Source of the DNA: Acanthococcus lagerstroemiae
Lineage: Eukaryota; Arthropoda; Insecta; Hemiptera; Eriococcidae
Assembly: GCA_031841125.1 (NCBI GenBank)
Contig: CM063108.1
Location: 52,722,122 to 52,786,121, forward strand
Length of the DNA stretch: 64,000 nt
Direction: 5' to 3'
Below the pieces are notes generated by a model. It saw only the letters and a program-made list of their open reading frames with translations, did no database searches and was not told the DNA's origin. This document shows, one piece after another, positions 33,137-43,552 of the stretch (the stretch's first letter is position 1; each line of letters opens with the position of its first letter). The translations under genes were made by a program, and so were the position numbers.

Positions 33137-33356
33137 GACGTAACTTTACTGTTCAACTCGCGGATTACATGTTATAACATCGAACAGCGGATGCACGAAT
33201 TGATAAGTTTCTCGTTTGAACACGTTCAGCGATAACACATTCAAGTTAATGTATTATACCGATTCTTGGTATTCTCGTAAACGTTTATACACCACAGCTC
33301 TATGATATGATACGACCGTTCGCAGCGGTGATACACGATACACTGTCGAATGAATT

Positions 33357-34325
33357 GGGCGCGAAATTTTTGCAAAATGTATTTTTATACAAAAAACGTT
33401 CATCCCCGATTCTTATAAAATGTGGCTCGTACTCTCTACTTCTACCTCCAACCTTTTCCCTCTTAATTGTGGGTGTTGTTTTTTAGCACGAGAAGGAAAG
33501 TCGGAAATCACGAAAAAAGAAAGACATTGGGCGGTTAATAATCATTTCACGAATTATAAAATTAGCCCCGGTGCGAGGTTTTTCAGCGCCCCAGGCAAAA
33601 TTCAATTTTTGCCGCCCCTTTGTAAAAAATGATTGGTCCAATTTTTTTTTTTTATGCGGTATTTGTAAAATGAAATTTATTAATGCACAAAAAGGCGAGT
33701 TCAAAAAATTATTCATTTATACAAATACCTATGTACTAGAAAAAACAAAAAGTAATGGCACAAGAATTAAATTCGAAAATAAAAAATAATAATCAACGGC
33801 ACAAAATCAAATTCGAACGTTACGTGCTTTTATTTGAGCAAACTCATGAACAGTATTTTTTTAAACAATTTTTTTAGCCGTTTCGTGCTCAATAGCTACA
33901 TATAAGAGCAAAGTCCTGAAAGACGCTCTTGCTCAATAGTAGGTCGGAGATATGTTTTGTGTTAGGATTAAAGAGAGGCGCAGCAAGTTTTCGAAAATTC
34001 ACACCTATAATACCCGAAAAAAAATTGATCACAATAATTATTGAAGTTCGGAAGCCTCGTACGTGATTATATCGGAAAAACTACTGAACAGAACTCAACT
34101 CGACGGTATGCTCGAAAAAGCGATTCGCGTAAACGGATGGCAAAAGGAGATAACACTTGTACGCACATGAAAAATCGTGAAAGGCGATAAGTAAACCTAA
34201 GAAACTCCCGGGTGATGAACGATAGTTCATTAAAAATTGACATTTCAAAAAATTACAACGCTTAATAAATAAATAAATTTAAAAATTACAATACAATTCG
34301 ACAGGTAACTATATAACGAATTTAC
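33357..34325. other. Backbone followed by possible BEL/Pao 3' region
   Basis: The first part continues the CpG-rich patch. At 33.55-33.62 kb GCCCC and GCGCCCC words suggest another small MITE. If the BEL/Pao fragment keeps an LTR it should lie left of 34.32 kb, but I cannot match it to a second copy. Confidence 0.3.
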
Positions 34326-34583
34326 TGATCCACTGGCAGCCAAACCAAGGAAGATACAGATCGCCGCTTCAAGTGTCCATCAGCCCTGAGATTGGCTTTG
34401 AGTTTTCGGGTATTCCCTCAATATTTTTTGCCCCCTCCCCTCTTATCCCCTCCGACTAAATAGGGCAAAAAATTTTCGCTCGCAGCCAATATTAGCTTTT
34501 GTCCAACCATTAAAAAATTTTCGCTCGCTCCACTTGCAATTAAGCTAATACACCGTTTTTAACATTCTCATATTATGGTTTTT

Positions 34584-35755
34584 GGGTGATTCTCCGAAAA
34601 ATGGACAATTCAACGTGGACAAAAACCAAAAAAAATGAGGTTCACTTTTCAAATTTTTTTCGTTGAAATCGATACTAGGGGTATTGAGAAATCATATTCC
34701 GGTACCGGCCGGGCTTAAATTTGATTTTGGAGGGTTGTAAAAAAAAATTGTTGTCCACGTTGAAAGACAAATTTTTCAAGTTTACATAGTGTGATAAGAT
34801 GAGGCTGTACGATCACACAGCGGCACCGTGGGTTACAATCTCACGGATCACGCACGGTTTTATGAAGTACCAAAAATTCATCTAGGAAAGTAGTCTCTGC
34901 ACGAAGAAGATTTAAAGGCTGTTTCTACAGACTGCTTCTAAGTGTCGAAAGATTCACGTCCTTCAGCGTGGATACAAGAAATACGTGAGTAGCCAGGTTG
35001 AATAATATTTTATGTCCACGTTTAAGGACAAAATCGCCTTTTCCCTTTTCCCATTGGGTAAATATGCGGAAAATATTTGATACATGTTGCTGAATGTAAT
35101 GTGGCCAACATTAGTTATATTATTACGTTTTTACAAATTCGGAGCTATAAATTCAATATGGCTGTTAATGTCCACGATGAAGGACACTTTTTTTTTTAGA
35201 AACCAGGATCTCAGCAATAAATGAGTATTTTAGCATACAAATTATCATTATTTCACAGAAGTTCTTAACAGCCTTCTAGAGGAAGTTATGAGGAAGTTAT
35301 ATGAGCATTTGAGAGAAGTTTATGCTTATAGTGGAACCCTACAGAGAGGTTTGAAAATTATCCACGTTGAAGGACATATCTCTTCTTAGACACAACTTTG
35401 AGGTATTCTAAAGGTTACTTAACTTGGTTAGAAAAAGATTGTAAGACCTATACCGTGTTGCCTCAACTTACCTCTTCAACAATGGGAAACAGTAGTTCCT
35501 GAAAATGATGTATTAAACCCTTCCAGCAAGCAAAAAAAACGGAACTAGGCCAGGTTGACACCCACGCTGATGGACATTTCAGGTGCATTTTCGATTTTCT
35601 AATGATGTTCTGCTGAACTAGGGAGAGCTTTTACCACTGTCTCCATCAGAAGAGTTCATTTCCTCAATTTTGATATATTGCGCATAGCATTCTGATAATA
35701 AGTGGCAGAGTTACAGCCTATTTACATGAATTGTCCATTTTTCGGAGAATTACCC
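34584..35755. mobile_element. TIR element with iterated GTCCACGTTGAAGGAC words
   Basis: Inverted ends of 27 bp with one mismatch (34584-34610 and 35729-35755; core TTCTCCGAAAAATGGACAAT). TGTCCACGTTGAAGGACA or close variants occur at 34752, 35013, 35169, 35359 and 35559, and a reverse-strand half-copy at 34611. Spacings are 156-261 bases. No coding region. A duplication is unclear because both flanks are T-rich. It is nested in the hAT transposon. Confidence 0.7.
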
Positions 35756-35797
35756 TTTTATATTTTATTATGTCTCATTGAACGAACATTAAATAAT

Positions 35798-36105
35798 TTA
35801 AAAAAAAAAAAAAAAAAAAAAACAGAATTGAACAGTGGTATTAATTTTATCAAATAATAGGTATGAGGTATCACTATACCAGTAGTGACTCGCTGAGGTT
35901 TTTTCTGAGTAGCACAGCAGTAGATTATATTTGTAGGTACTTAACTTAAACTTAATATAGAAAAAATAATCATGTAGGTAAGTATATGCAGGGTAATGTA
36001 ACGAGTTAACGACCAACGACTAAAAAGTTTTAGGAAGGAGTAACGTATCTAATAATAATCCAACAAAGTATCAACAATCAACATACTTAACTTGAAAAAA
36101 AAAGT
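35798..36105. other. hAT interior, A-run then AT-rich DNA
   Basis: A run of about 20 A at 35800-35820, followed by AT-rich sequence up to the transposase stop. No gene. Confidence 0.4.
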
Positions 36106-36699
36106 CTAAAACAATTTCCAAAACCTGATATCTTCCGGATCACACTCTACGGGTTTCATCTTTTTACTTGTATTTGTGATAGCAGATCTATGATTCACTA
36201 GCCACTTTCGAACATATGGACCAGGATCAAAGAATTCTAAGGGGGGCCCATTAATTTTTATAAACATACTGCTTGCTAATCGCTCAATTCCCAATGAAGA
36301 TCTTTCTGGCGTCATAACCAAATTCATGACGCTGTACCCACGTTCACATTCTGCTGTCGAAACAGACAGAGCTTCAGAGGCTTTCATTAGTGGTTGTAGT
36401 TTTTGAGGAACTGACCGCCCTCCATTGTCAAGGTACTCCCGAAATCCATGTACAGCGTCCAACTCGGGTACCCTTAAACGAACGGCCAAATCGCGAATCT
36501 CATGCTCGCCTTGGAGAATATCATCTTCTCTCCAAGTTTGCGGATCCATGAGTACGGTTAAATTTTTTAGAAGTAGGTTATAACTGTCTACATAATCTGG
36601 ACCTGAATTTTGTGAAGCCTGAGTAGTAAAAAGACGAGTTCTCATGTTATCCACCAAAGCCTGATAGAATTTTTTATTTTTTACTGCTACTTCCACCAA
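36106..36699 (-). pseudogene. hAT transposase, C-terminal part with dimerisation domain
   Basis: A 197-residue minus frame. Residues about 112-165 contain the hAT family dimerisation block (STAECERGYSVMNLVMTPER, then LASSMFIKINGPPLEFF), similar to the C-termini of ZNF862-like domesticated transposases. The catalytic RNase H-like front half and BED zinc finger are absent, so it cannot transpose on its own. Since it lies between hAT ends with a target duplication, it is a transposon remnant and not a host gene. Confidence 0.82.
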
Positions 36700-36822
36700 A
36701 ATTTCTCATTATTGTAGGGATTTAGTTAAAAATTTTATGGGAGGGCCCGGGCATACCTCGGATTTCTTTTGGGAGGGCTGGGCCCACCCGGGCATACCCT
36801 CAATCTCAGGCCTGGTGTCCAT

Positions 36823-37573
36823 TGACTCTAACGTCTACGGTTCTGGTATGGCCGTCTGGCCCAGGGTACACGTTTTCAACGCAAGCGAATCTCCAGTCCT
36901 TCGGCGAAGTCATGTCGTCCCTCAATAGGGCTACCGAACCAACGGCTACATTAGGCTGTGACCGTTGCCACTTATTTCTGCAGTTTAATTGAGATATATA
37001 ATCCCGGCTCCAAGCTTTCCACAGAACGGCCATTGTTCTGCGAACGATCTCAAATCGCTTGGCAAGTCTTATGTTACTCTCCGGCGGCTCTGGGTCTGAC
37101 AATAGGGAGGGAGTCGCCGATCAGGAAGTGAGCTGGCGTCAGGATAACGCTCTCCTGGTCGGCGGTTACCTTGGCGCTCAAAGGTCTGGAATTGAGAATG
37201 GATTCCACGCTGCAGACCACAGTAGTGAGTTCCTCAAAGGTGAAGGTTTGCCCATGAGTCGAACGTTGCAGGTGCTTCTTCATGGATTTAACCGCGCTCT
37301 CCCAAATTCCACCCGCGAGGCGGGTTAAATCTCCAATGAATACTTTGAATAGCAGCATGATCGACGATGGCTTGATTAGACAGGTCCAAATAACTGGCGG
37401 CGCCAACAAAATTTGTCCCATTGTCCGACCAGATGAGATGGGGACGACCACGACGAGAAATGAATCGATTGAGGCAAAGCAGAAAGTGGTCGGTAGTGAG
37501 ACGACTTCGAGATGCACAGCTCGAGTAGCGAGGCACGCAAAAACGGCAACGTAAGATTTAAAACGCTAACCAA
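36823..37573 (-). pseudogene. BEL/Pao integrase fragment
   Basis: Broken reading frame pieces at 37376-37573, 37288-37536, 37074-37517 and 36806-37102 tile an integrase catalytic core and its C-terminal domain. The DNGTNF motif holds a catalytic Asp; the region around WESAVKSMKKHLQR would follow the catalytic Glu. At least two frameshifts separate the pieces. A relic. Confidence 0.75.
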
Positions 37574-37575
37574 TT

Positions 37576-38470
37576 CTTACACAAGTCCTATATTGAACTT
37601 GGAACTCCGGGAGAACGTGTTAAAATTATTTTAAAAATCTGAAACTTTGCCGAAATTACTTTCACAGTATAAGGAAAAACTTGTATGGTGGGCCGGTCAA
37701 ATATCGAAGCAATTTTAAAGCTAAGGATTACGGGTGCATTGCCCGGCATCCGCGTACTCGTGGTGGTAAAAAAGAGGGAAAGAAACTGGGATAACTGAAT
37801 CATCCGCAGAAAATTTGGACCTAATGTATCATCCTGTTACGGACGACGCGAGAAAAATGACTGAACGCCTGTTTAAAATTCAAAACCGTTGCGGAAGTCG
37901 AATTCCAGCTGTGCCAATGCTATCGAATTTTGTTTCTCAGAGATGCGTCTGCTGAAAGGAGCAGAAAAAGCGAGGAAGAAAGAGCACTACTTGTATCGCG
38001 TTCTATCAATCTCTAACCGACAAGATAGATGACGGCTATAGAACGATCCGCATTTCAAAATGCAGAATTTTATCGGATTGAGGCATTTAGCAATAATAGA
38101 TTGTCTTCGAATTCTCTAATAATGTTTACAAAAGAGTATTTTTCTTGTATTTTGCACAGGGTGTCCCGAAGTGTTAGGAAAATAGGATACGATACTTCGT
38201 TGAGGTTATTTTTTGTATTTTATTCTTTGCTGGGAGTTCTCGAAAATGACTCGAATCAGACAACTCAGTGACAAAAGTGTACCTATATATTATAGCCTGG
38301 GCCATTACGTGTAAAAAGTGGGGTTTTTGAGGGGAAAAAGAAGGAACAAATGGGAGTTTACTGGAGGGTGTTGTCCTAAGTAACATACTAAGTCTTCACC
38401 CCTACTCTTTCTACTAATTTTCTCAGTGGTGTTCGAACCCCAAATCGATTTTAGCATTTTATATGCTTTT
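37576..38470. other. Backbone DNA without a recognised gene
   Basis: CpG-containing, apparently unique sequence. Short frames at 37588-38386 show no domain. Confidence 0.35.
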
Positions 38471-38477
38471 ACTACTG

Positions 38478-39076
38478 GGTATACTTGAACGAAAACCGTA
38501 ACGCTCCCCCCGTAACGCTCCTGTTACTGTGACATCATACTAGTATACTTGAGCGAAAATTGTGTTTATACATTTCTATGGAAATTTATTTCTTCCAGGT
38601 AGGGGTATACTTGAGCGAAAACAGTAACACCCCCCTTCGACACGCTCCCCCTCCCCCGACACGAAGCCAGCGCCCTTTCGAGCTTTACCTCAAAAACGTC
38701 GGGATTCTTTTCTCATTTCCTGCTCGGTTCAGCTCACAGTTCTTCAGCTCTTCATCTTGACAATTCAGTTCAGTGGTTGACATTTCCATTTTACTTCAGT
38801 CATGGGTATACTTGAGCGAAAACCGTAACGCTCCCTCTGACACGAATTCAGTGGTTGACACTTGCTGCGTTTTGCGCGACTCCAATCTGCAGCAGTGTTG
38901 TTGCTGCGCGACTACAGTCTCCCCTCTCCTCCCCTTCAGACTTCACAGGTTTTGGAGAGGTGTCAAAGTATACCTCTTAATGAGGCTTCACAGGGTTTCG
39001 ATAGGCAGAGTCGAAGATGATCACCTAAGGATAAATGGGGGGGGGGAGGTTCCTTCCGAGCGAAAACCGTAACTCT
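38478..39076 (+). repeat. Iterated TATACTTGAGCGAAAACCG words
   Basis: TATACTTGAGCGAAAACC followed by GTAACGCTCCC or variants occurs at 38480, 38544, 38606 and 38807, with a shortened copy at 39058. All are in the same orientation at irregular spacing. The sequence between copies is not repeated apart from GACACG and CCCCC phrases. Confidence 0.65.
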
Positions 39077-39080
39077 AGCG

Positions 39081-39254
39081 ATGTGCTCATTGATCTTGAT
39101 CTTTGCTGCGCCCTGTGCGACTTCTAATGAAGAAACGAATACGGATGTCGAGATAATCTTGAAAAAGATAACAAAACTCCAGCAAGAGGATCCTGAACTT
39201 CAAGCCATGATAGCGGCCGGTTTTACACCGATTCCGAATACGTGCTGTCAATAG
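39081..39254 (+). CDS. Hypothetical 57-residue secreted peptide
   Basis: ATG at 39081 to TAG at 39252-39254. The first ~16 residues (MCSLILIFAAPCATSN) are hydrophobic and small, like a signal peptide. The rest is acidic and amphipathic (VEIILKKITKLQQEDPELQA) and ends NTCCQ with a double Cys. Codon choice in the middle looks protein-like, with alternating Lys/Glu/Leu/Gln and no stops. There is no recognised family. It starts just after the last copy of the iterated GAGCGAAAACCG word, which may act as its upstream region. It could instead be an internal exon of a larger gene or chance. Confidence 0.3.
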   Translation: MCSLILIFAAPCATSNEETNTDVEIILKKITKLQQEDPELQAMIAAGFTPIPNTCCQ

Positions 39255-39590
39255 CCCCACCACTTATACAAATTTCCATGAAAATGTGGACCATTGAACT
39301 GAATTGTGAACTGACTTGTGTAAGAGTAAATTTCTGTCCATACATATAAATACACCTCGTATAGGGTCGAATTTTACGCGCTTGTCGCTTCGGTTCTCTC
39401 CGCTTTCACCCGCTTGTATGCATGACTGGTTTGCCTGGAGAACCTGCTGGAGAGCGAGAAACGCGTCCCTTGTACCAAGGTGTTCGCGAGCTCGTGCCTC
39501 ATGGCATTTAGTGAATGATCACGGTAAGATCAATCTGGTGGTGATCGGTTTGCGGAAACCTCTAAGTTTCGATAGTGTTGTCGTGTATAG

Positions 39591-40566
39591 GGGACACTGG
39601 GGAGCAATCGGACACGGAGAGGATTCGGACGACCCCCATTTGATGCTTCAGTATTTTCAAAAATCGCCAATTTCCAAAATGAAACTTCATTATATTGATA
39701 TCTATTCATATATGCAAAAAAGAATTCGGATTTTTATCATTTTCGCGAATTTATAACAAAAAATGTACTTTTCTACTGTTTTTTTGCTTAGCCACAAATT
39801 TGTAAAAAATGAAATATTTTTGGCTTTCTGAAGAGATATCGATTTCAATCGATTTTTGTTAGGTAGGTTGGATATTCGAAAATAAGTAGGTAAGCAATTT
39901 TGGTCGTTTCGGCTGAGTGTCGCTTCATGTAAAAAAAAGTTCATGAAAATGATAGGTTGGGAGCATTCGGACAAATGGTGTTCTCAGTGATTTTTCTCTG
40001 ATCTCGATGTGATAAGAAGTGCCGGTGTGTTTTTTTTTTGTTGTTTTTTGGTGTTGTTTTTTTGTAGGTGCCTGATCACTTTTATTTCTCGGACGTACCG
40101 GATACCTCGTTTGTGCCTTTTTCTGATATTATTGAAAAACTTGACAAGGTTAATGATGAAAATAAGACTCAGCGACAAAATCAATTGTAAATTATATTTT
40201 GTTGGTAATTAATCTTTTGAATGGTTTTTATGTTGTTTACGAAGCTTCATTTTCGTAATTAAGTAATAAACTTGCGTTTGTGCATATTTTCTTCAATTTT
40301 TATGGGATTTTATGTCGTTTCCGAATCCTCCCCATAACTTGGCCAAATGGTCACTCTTCCCCCCCCCCCGTCAGGTTTCGGACAAAAAAACAAGTTTTTG
40401 AAAATTAATTATCATGGTGATAATGAAGCTAGAAATGGGAAACAAAAATCACTTTAGATATAAAATGTCCAAAATTTACGATAGTGGGTGTAATTGCCAC
40501 AAAATCTAATAGTTTCCACGTAAAACGTCAACATGCAAAAACTGTCCGAATCCTCCCCGCTCTCCC
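39591..40566. mobile_element. Putative TIR element with iterated TTCGGAC words
   Basis: Left end 39591-39614 and right end 40543-40566 are inverted repeats (19 of 24 positions; GGGGAG and TCGGACA shared). The word GGGGAGCATTCGGAC or variants occurs at 39599, 39617, 39958 and 40376, and in reverse at 40320 and 40544. No coding region stands out and no target duplication was fixed, so the element status is tentative. Confidence 0.45.
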
Positions 40567-40569
40567 TTA

Positions 40570-41930
40570 TTTTGTAGTGTTGATGAGGAACGCCAGTTTG
40601 GGGTGAGTTTTGCTCACTGAGTACACATTTTGTTATGGCTTTTTAAACTGCTTTTATATTTACGCCTGCTCGCTATACTTTCCCGCCAGCGGGGCTTAGT
40701 TGACCCCCAGGCTTTTCACTATGCAGGGTCTGGACGTTACCCTACCCAGGCGACAATGTGGATCCGGCTGTGAGCATTCGGTCGAGTCTCCGAACAGCAT
40801 ACTGAACTGCAGCACAGCCTCAGGGCCGGAACTACCAGGGTACCTATAGGCATTCGTACGGGCTAGGTGTAGACCCCCTGGTATGTTGGTGCTAGTCAGA
40901 TTCTGGGCCAGAGAATAGGATCGCTTAAATGCTTGGCTATGTTATTGGTGTACGGCTACGGTGCAGTAGTGTTTTGTGCCCGTACTCAAACGTGATTTTC
41001 AACTCTGTTATAGGTACCTAGCCAGAGCAGTTCCCGTCCAGATATCCATTCGTCCGTCCTCTGTAAGTAATGTAGATATCGTAAATTTTAGCGCATAAGC
41101 CACTCGTGTTGTGTCAGTCAGTACAAACATTCAAACTACCCTGACTTAATATTTTCGCACTTTCGCACGGGAAAATTCTGCGTACCCCTGGCTGCGCTGT
41201 GTGTTTTTTCAAATTCTAATTCCGCTCACTTTCTTTCTCTCTTCTCTCTCCTTTTATTTTTACACTTGTGACCATGAAGAGCTAAATCATATGAATTGGC
41301 TTCACGCAATACGCACCACTGAACTGAACTGTGAACTGAACTGGAAGTGAGAAGAGATGAGAAAACAAGTAACCTCGTTCCTCGAGGAGGGTCGGCAAAA
41401 AAGCACGTATCTTGACCCTGGACAAGAAATCAGAACTTGTCGCTGCGCGACCGCAGTCTGCAGCCATGTTGTTAATAGCAATTGCCATGGAGATATCAAC
41501 CACTGAACTTAATAGTAATCATGAAGAGTTTATTCACTTATTCATTTATTTATTTGGAACGTGTTTTTCGGTGTCTTCAGGAAGTCTAGGACTCTGAGAG
41601 TTGATTTTTGGCGATTCTCATTATCAGTAGCCTGGTAGAATCAAATGTTCGATGTTCGAAATTTTGAATAATGTTCAGGAATTTAGAAACGAGAAATAAA
41701 AACACACTATCACTGTCGTAAAAAGTGTTTTCTGTTGTTTTTTTTGCCACTTTTTGATTTTTGGGAAAAAGTCGAAAAAAACGAAAAATATTCGGCTTCC
41801 GACTTTCGGCTAGCTTTCAGTCCCTGATGCGGATACCTTTCACACTTACCCGATTTATATCGGATCCAAGGCGCCTTTCACTCATTTCGAACTTTTCACC
41901 CACAAGAAAATACGATTATAGATATAGAGA
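40570..41930. other. No gene recognised; scattered CTGAACTG words
   Basis: Phrases like CACTGAACTGAACTGTGAAC recur near 39290, 41310, 41500, 42830 and 42910. Otherwise mixed sequence without a supported frame. Confidence 0.35.
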
Positions 41931-41932
41931 AA

Positions 41933-42370
41933 TTTTGAAAATTCTGATAAACCAAAAAGATTGAGTTGATTACTTGTTTTCATTCAATTGTTTACGCTAA
42001 TTTCAAATTCATTGACCAAATTTGGCGGCTATGCTCCGTTGCCAAGATAGGCTCGAAAATTGGACGGTAATATGTTGATGAAATTTATCAAGAAATTACT
42101 CTACCGACCTCAGTTTTGACGTCAGATTTGAATTTGTATCGAACGATGGGAGAATTTTGATCAGATTTCGAGGCCATAGCTCTCGAACAACTTTCCGCCC
42201 ATAAAGACTTGACGTATCATATATAAAATAAAAAAATTTGGAAAATTCTCAAAAGTCAAAAAATTGAATCGACGATTCATTTCCACTCAATTTTTCACCT
42301 TGATCCCAACTTCGTCGACCAAATTTGGCGGTGACGTTCCGTTGCCGAGATAGGCTCAAAAATAGGAGTA
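41933..42370. repeat. Diverged tandem duplication, about 300-bp step
   Basis: A block ending CCAAATTTGGCGGCTATG then CTCCGTTGCCAAGATAGGCTC (42.02-42.05 kb) recurs about 300 bases on as CCAAATTTGGCGGTGACG then TTCCGTTGCCGAGATAGGCTC. A related AAATTTGGCGGCGATGC phrase occurs near 60.69 kb. Confidence 0.6.
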
Positions 42371-42802
42371 TATGATTTTCCCCAAAATTCGATAATATTT
42401 CCCTTTACATTTCCAACTCTCCTTATTCAGACTAACGTTTCATCAGTTCTGTTCGTTTTGCTTGATAAACCTGGAGTCTCGCTGTTGTAGTATTTCTCCT
42501 CGATGCTTCGTCTAATATTTATGGTTCTGCGTCTGACATTCTAATCTCTAGGCTTATGAAGTTTCTGTGCAACATCTAGTAAGGCTTCATCGTGTTCTTA
42601 TTCAATAGCTACATGTTCATTTGCAATCAGATTTACTATTAGATTATTTGCTATTAGTTCATCACCTTCACTATAATAAATAGCTCAGCTACACAGTAAT
42701 CATTACTCGAGTACTCCCGAGTAAGACATAAAATCAAAAGTGCCTAATGAAATCGAAATCGTTGCTTATCGTGTCATTATTATTAGGTATTTTTATATTT
42801 TT

Positions 42803-42950
42803 CAACTGATTGGTTTCACACATTGGAAATTATGTGCCACTGAACTGGAGTGTGACTCAGATCAATGAACAACGACTGAAAACTGATTAGCTTCACACAT
42901 TGAAAATGAAGCGCCCCTGAACTGACCTGTGACTCAGATCATACTGAAAG
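42803..42950. repeat. Tandem duplication, 78-bp step
   Basis: AACTGATTGGTTTCACACAT at 42803 and AACTGATTAGCTTCACACAT at 42881 begin two copies that both contain CTGTGACTCAGATCA-like sequence. Confidence 0.6.
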
Positions 42951-43552
42951 AGAAATTTTTTTTTCGTTTTAAGCTTTATTGAACCACTTAGCCTAGACAA
43001 GTCCCATCTGGAAATCGTGGTGCCAGCCCAAATTCCAGCATCAGCGCTAGGTTTATGCCAGACTTGCTCTCGACTCTTGCGCAAATCAAACACCGATCAA
43101 AAATTGGTGCCTGATTGGCACGTGGCGCCACAGTCGGGCCAAATTTGCACCGGCCCCGAAGCGCCCTAAATTCCGACAACGGCGCTTGCATACATTTCAA
43201 ATGAGTAAGCGCTAGCGCCAACCTGGCGTAAATTTGACGCCAACCCCACGATTTTCAGGCGGGGTGACAACATATAATATCGACGTAAGAATGGCGATGA
43301 ATAAAATTTACATACAGTGTTATGTAAATTAGCGTGAAGACGAACGACAAGCACTAGAACAGTCCAGCAAACCACGGAATATAATGGATTAGATGAGGTC
43401 TGCAGGGTAGGTCCTATAGAGCCGGCGTACGTCGCTGGCTGTATCCAAGAGGTCAATGGCGAGTAGGTTGGTGTAGCCGAATTTCGTGACGCTGGGCGAG
43501 TAGTTTGAAGATTTCGTCCACCGTAGGTAGATTGAGGTCGGCATGAAGCTGG

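Larger units (their letters stand above)
29702..33344 (-). mobile_element. Jockey-clade LINE, both ends present, internally deleted
   Basis: The element is bounded by an exact 12-bp duplication GTCGAATGAATT (29690-29701 and 33345-33356). On the minus strand it has a 5' UTR (33137-33344), ORF1 with zinc knuckles, ORF2 with endonuclease and the RT C-terminus, and an A-run at its 3' end. ORF1 and ORF2 overlap by ATGA. A deletion of probably several hundred codons' worth of RT core is located near 30690-30700. It is a nonfunctional but structurally clear insertion. Confidence 0.9.
34381..36814 (-). mobile_element. hAT DNA transposon, defective
   Basis: Imperfect terminal inverted repeats (CAGCCCTGAGATTG at the left, CAGGCCTGAGATTG read inward from the right) are flanked by the exact 8-bp duplication GTGTCCAT (34373-34380, 36815-36822). 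It contains only the C-terminal part of a hAT transposase (36106-36699) and carries a nested TIR element at 34584-35755. It inserted into a BEL/Pao integrase fragment. Confidence 0.88.
34326..37573 (-). mobile_element. BEL/Pao LTR-retrotransposon pol fragment, split by a hAT insertion
   Basis: On the minus strand, pieces at 37573-36823 encode the integrase of BEL/Pao elements (RGRPHLIWSDNGTNFVGA, WESAVKSMKKHL, TPAHFLIGD) and the following C-terminal domain (WQRSQPNVAVGSVALLRDD). Reading stops at the hAT target site and resumes beyond it at 34380 with KRRSVSSLVWLPVDQ and a stop, as the domain's C-terminus should. Frameshifts occur near 37290-37380. Gag, protease and RT are missing. Confidence 0.8.

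Noticed and set aside
34584..35755. CRISPR-like or satellite array
   Set aside because: Spacing varies by over 100 bases and the spacers are not of uniform length; inverted ends point to a mobile element.
36106..36699. Domesticated hAT-derived host gene
   Set aside because: Lies inside hAT ends with a matching 8-bp duplication and lacks the front half, so transposon remnant is simpler.
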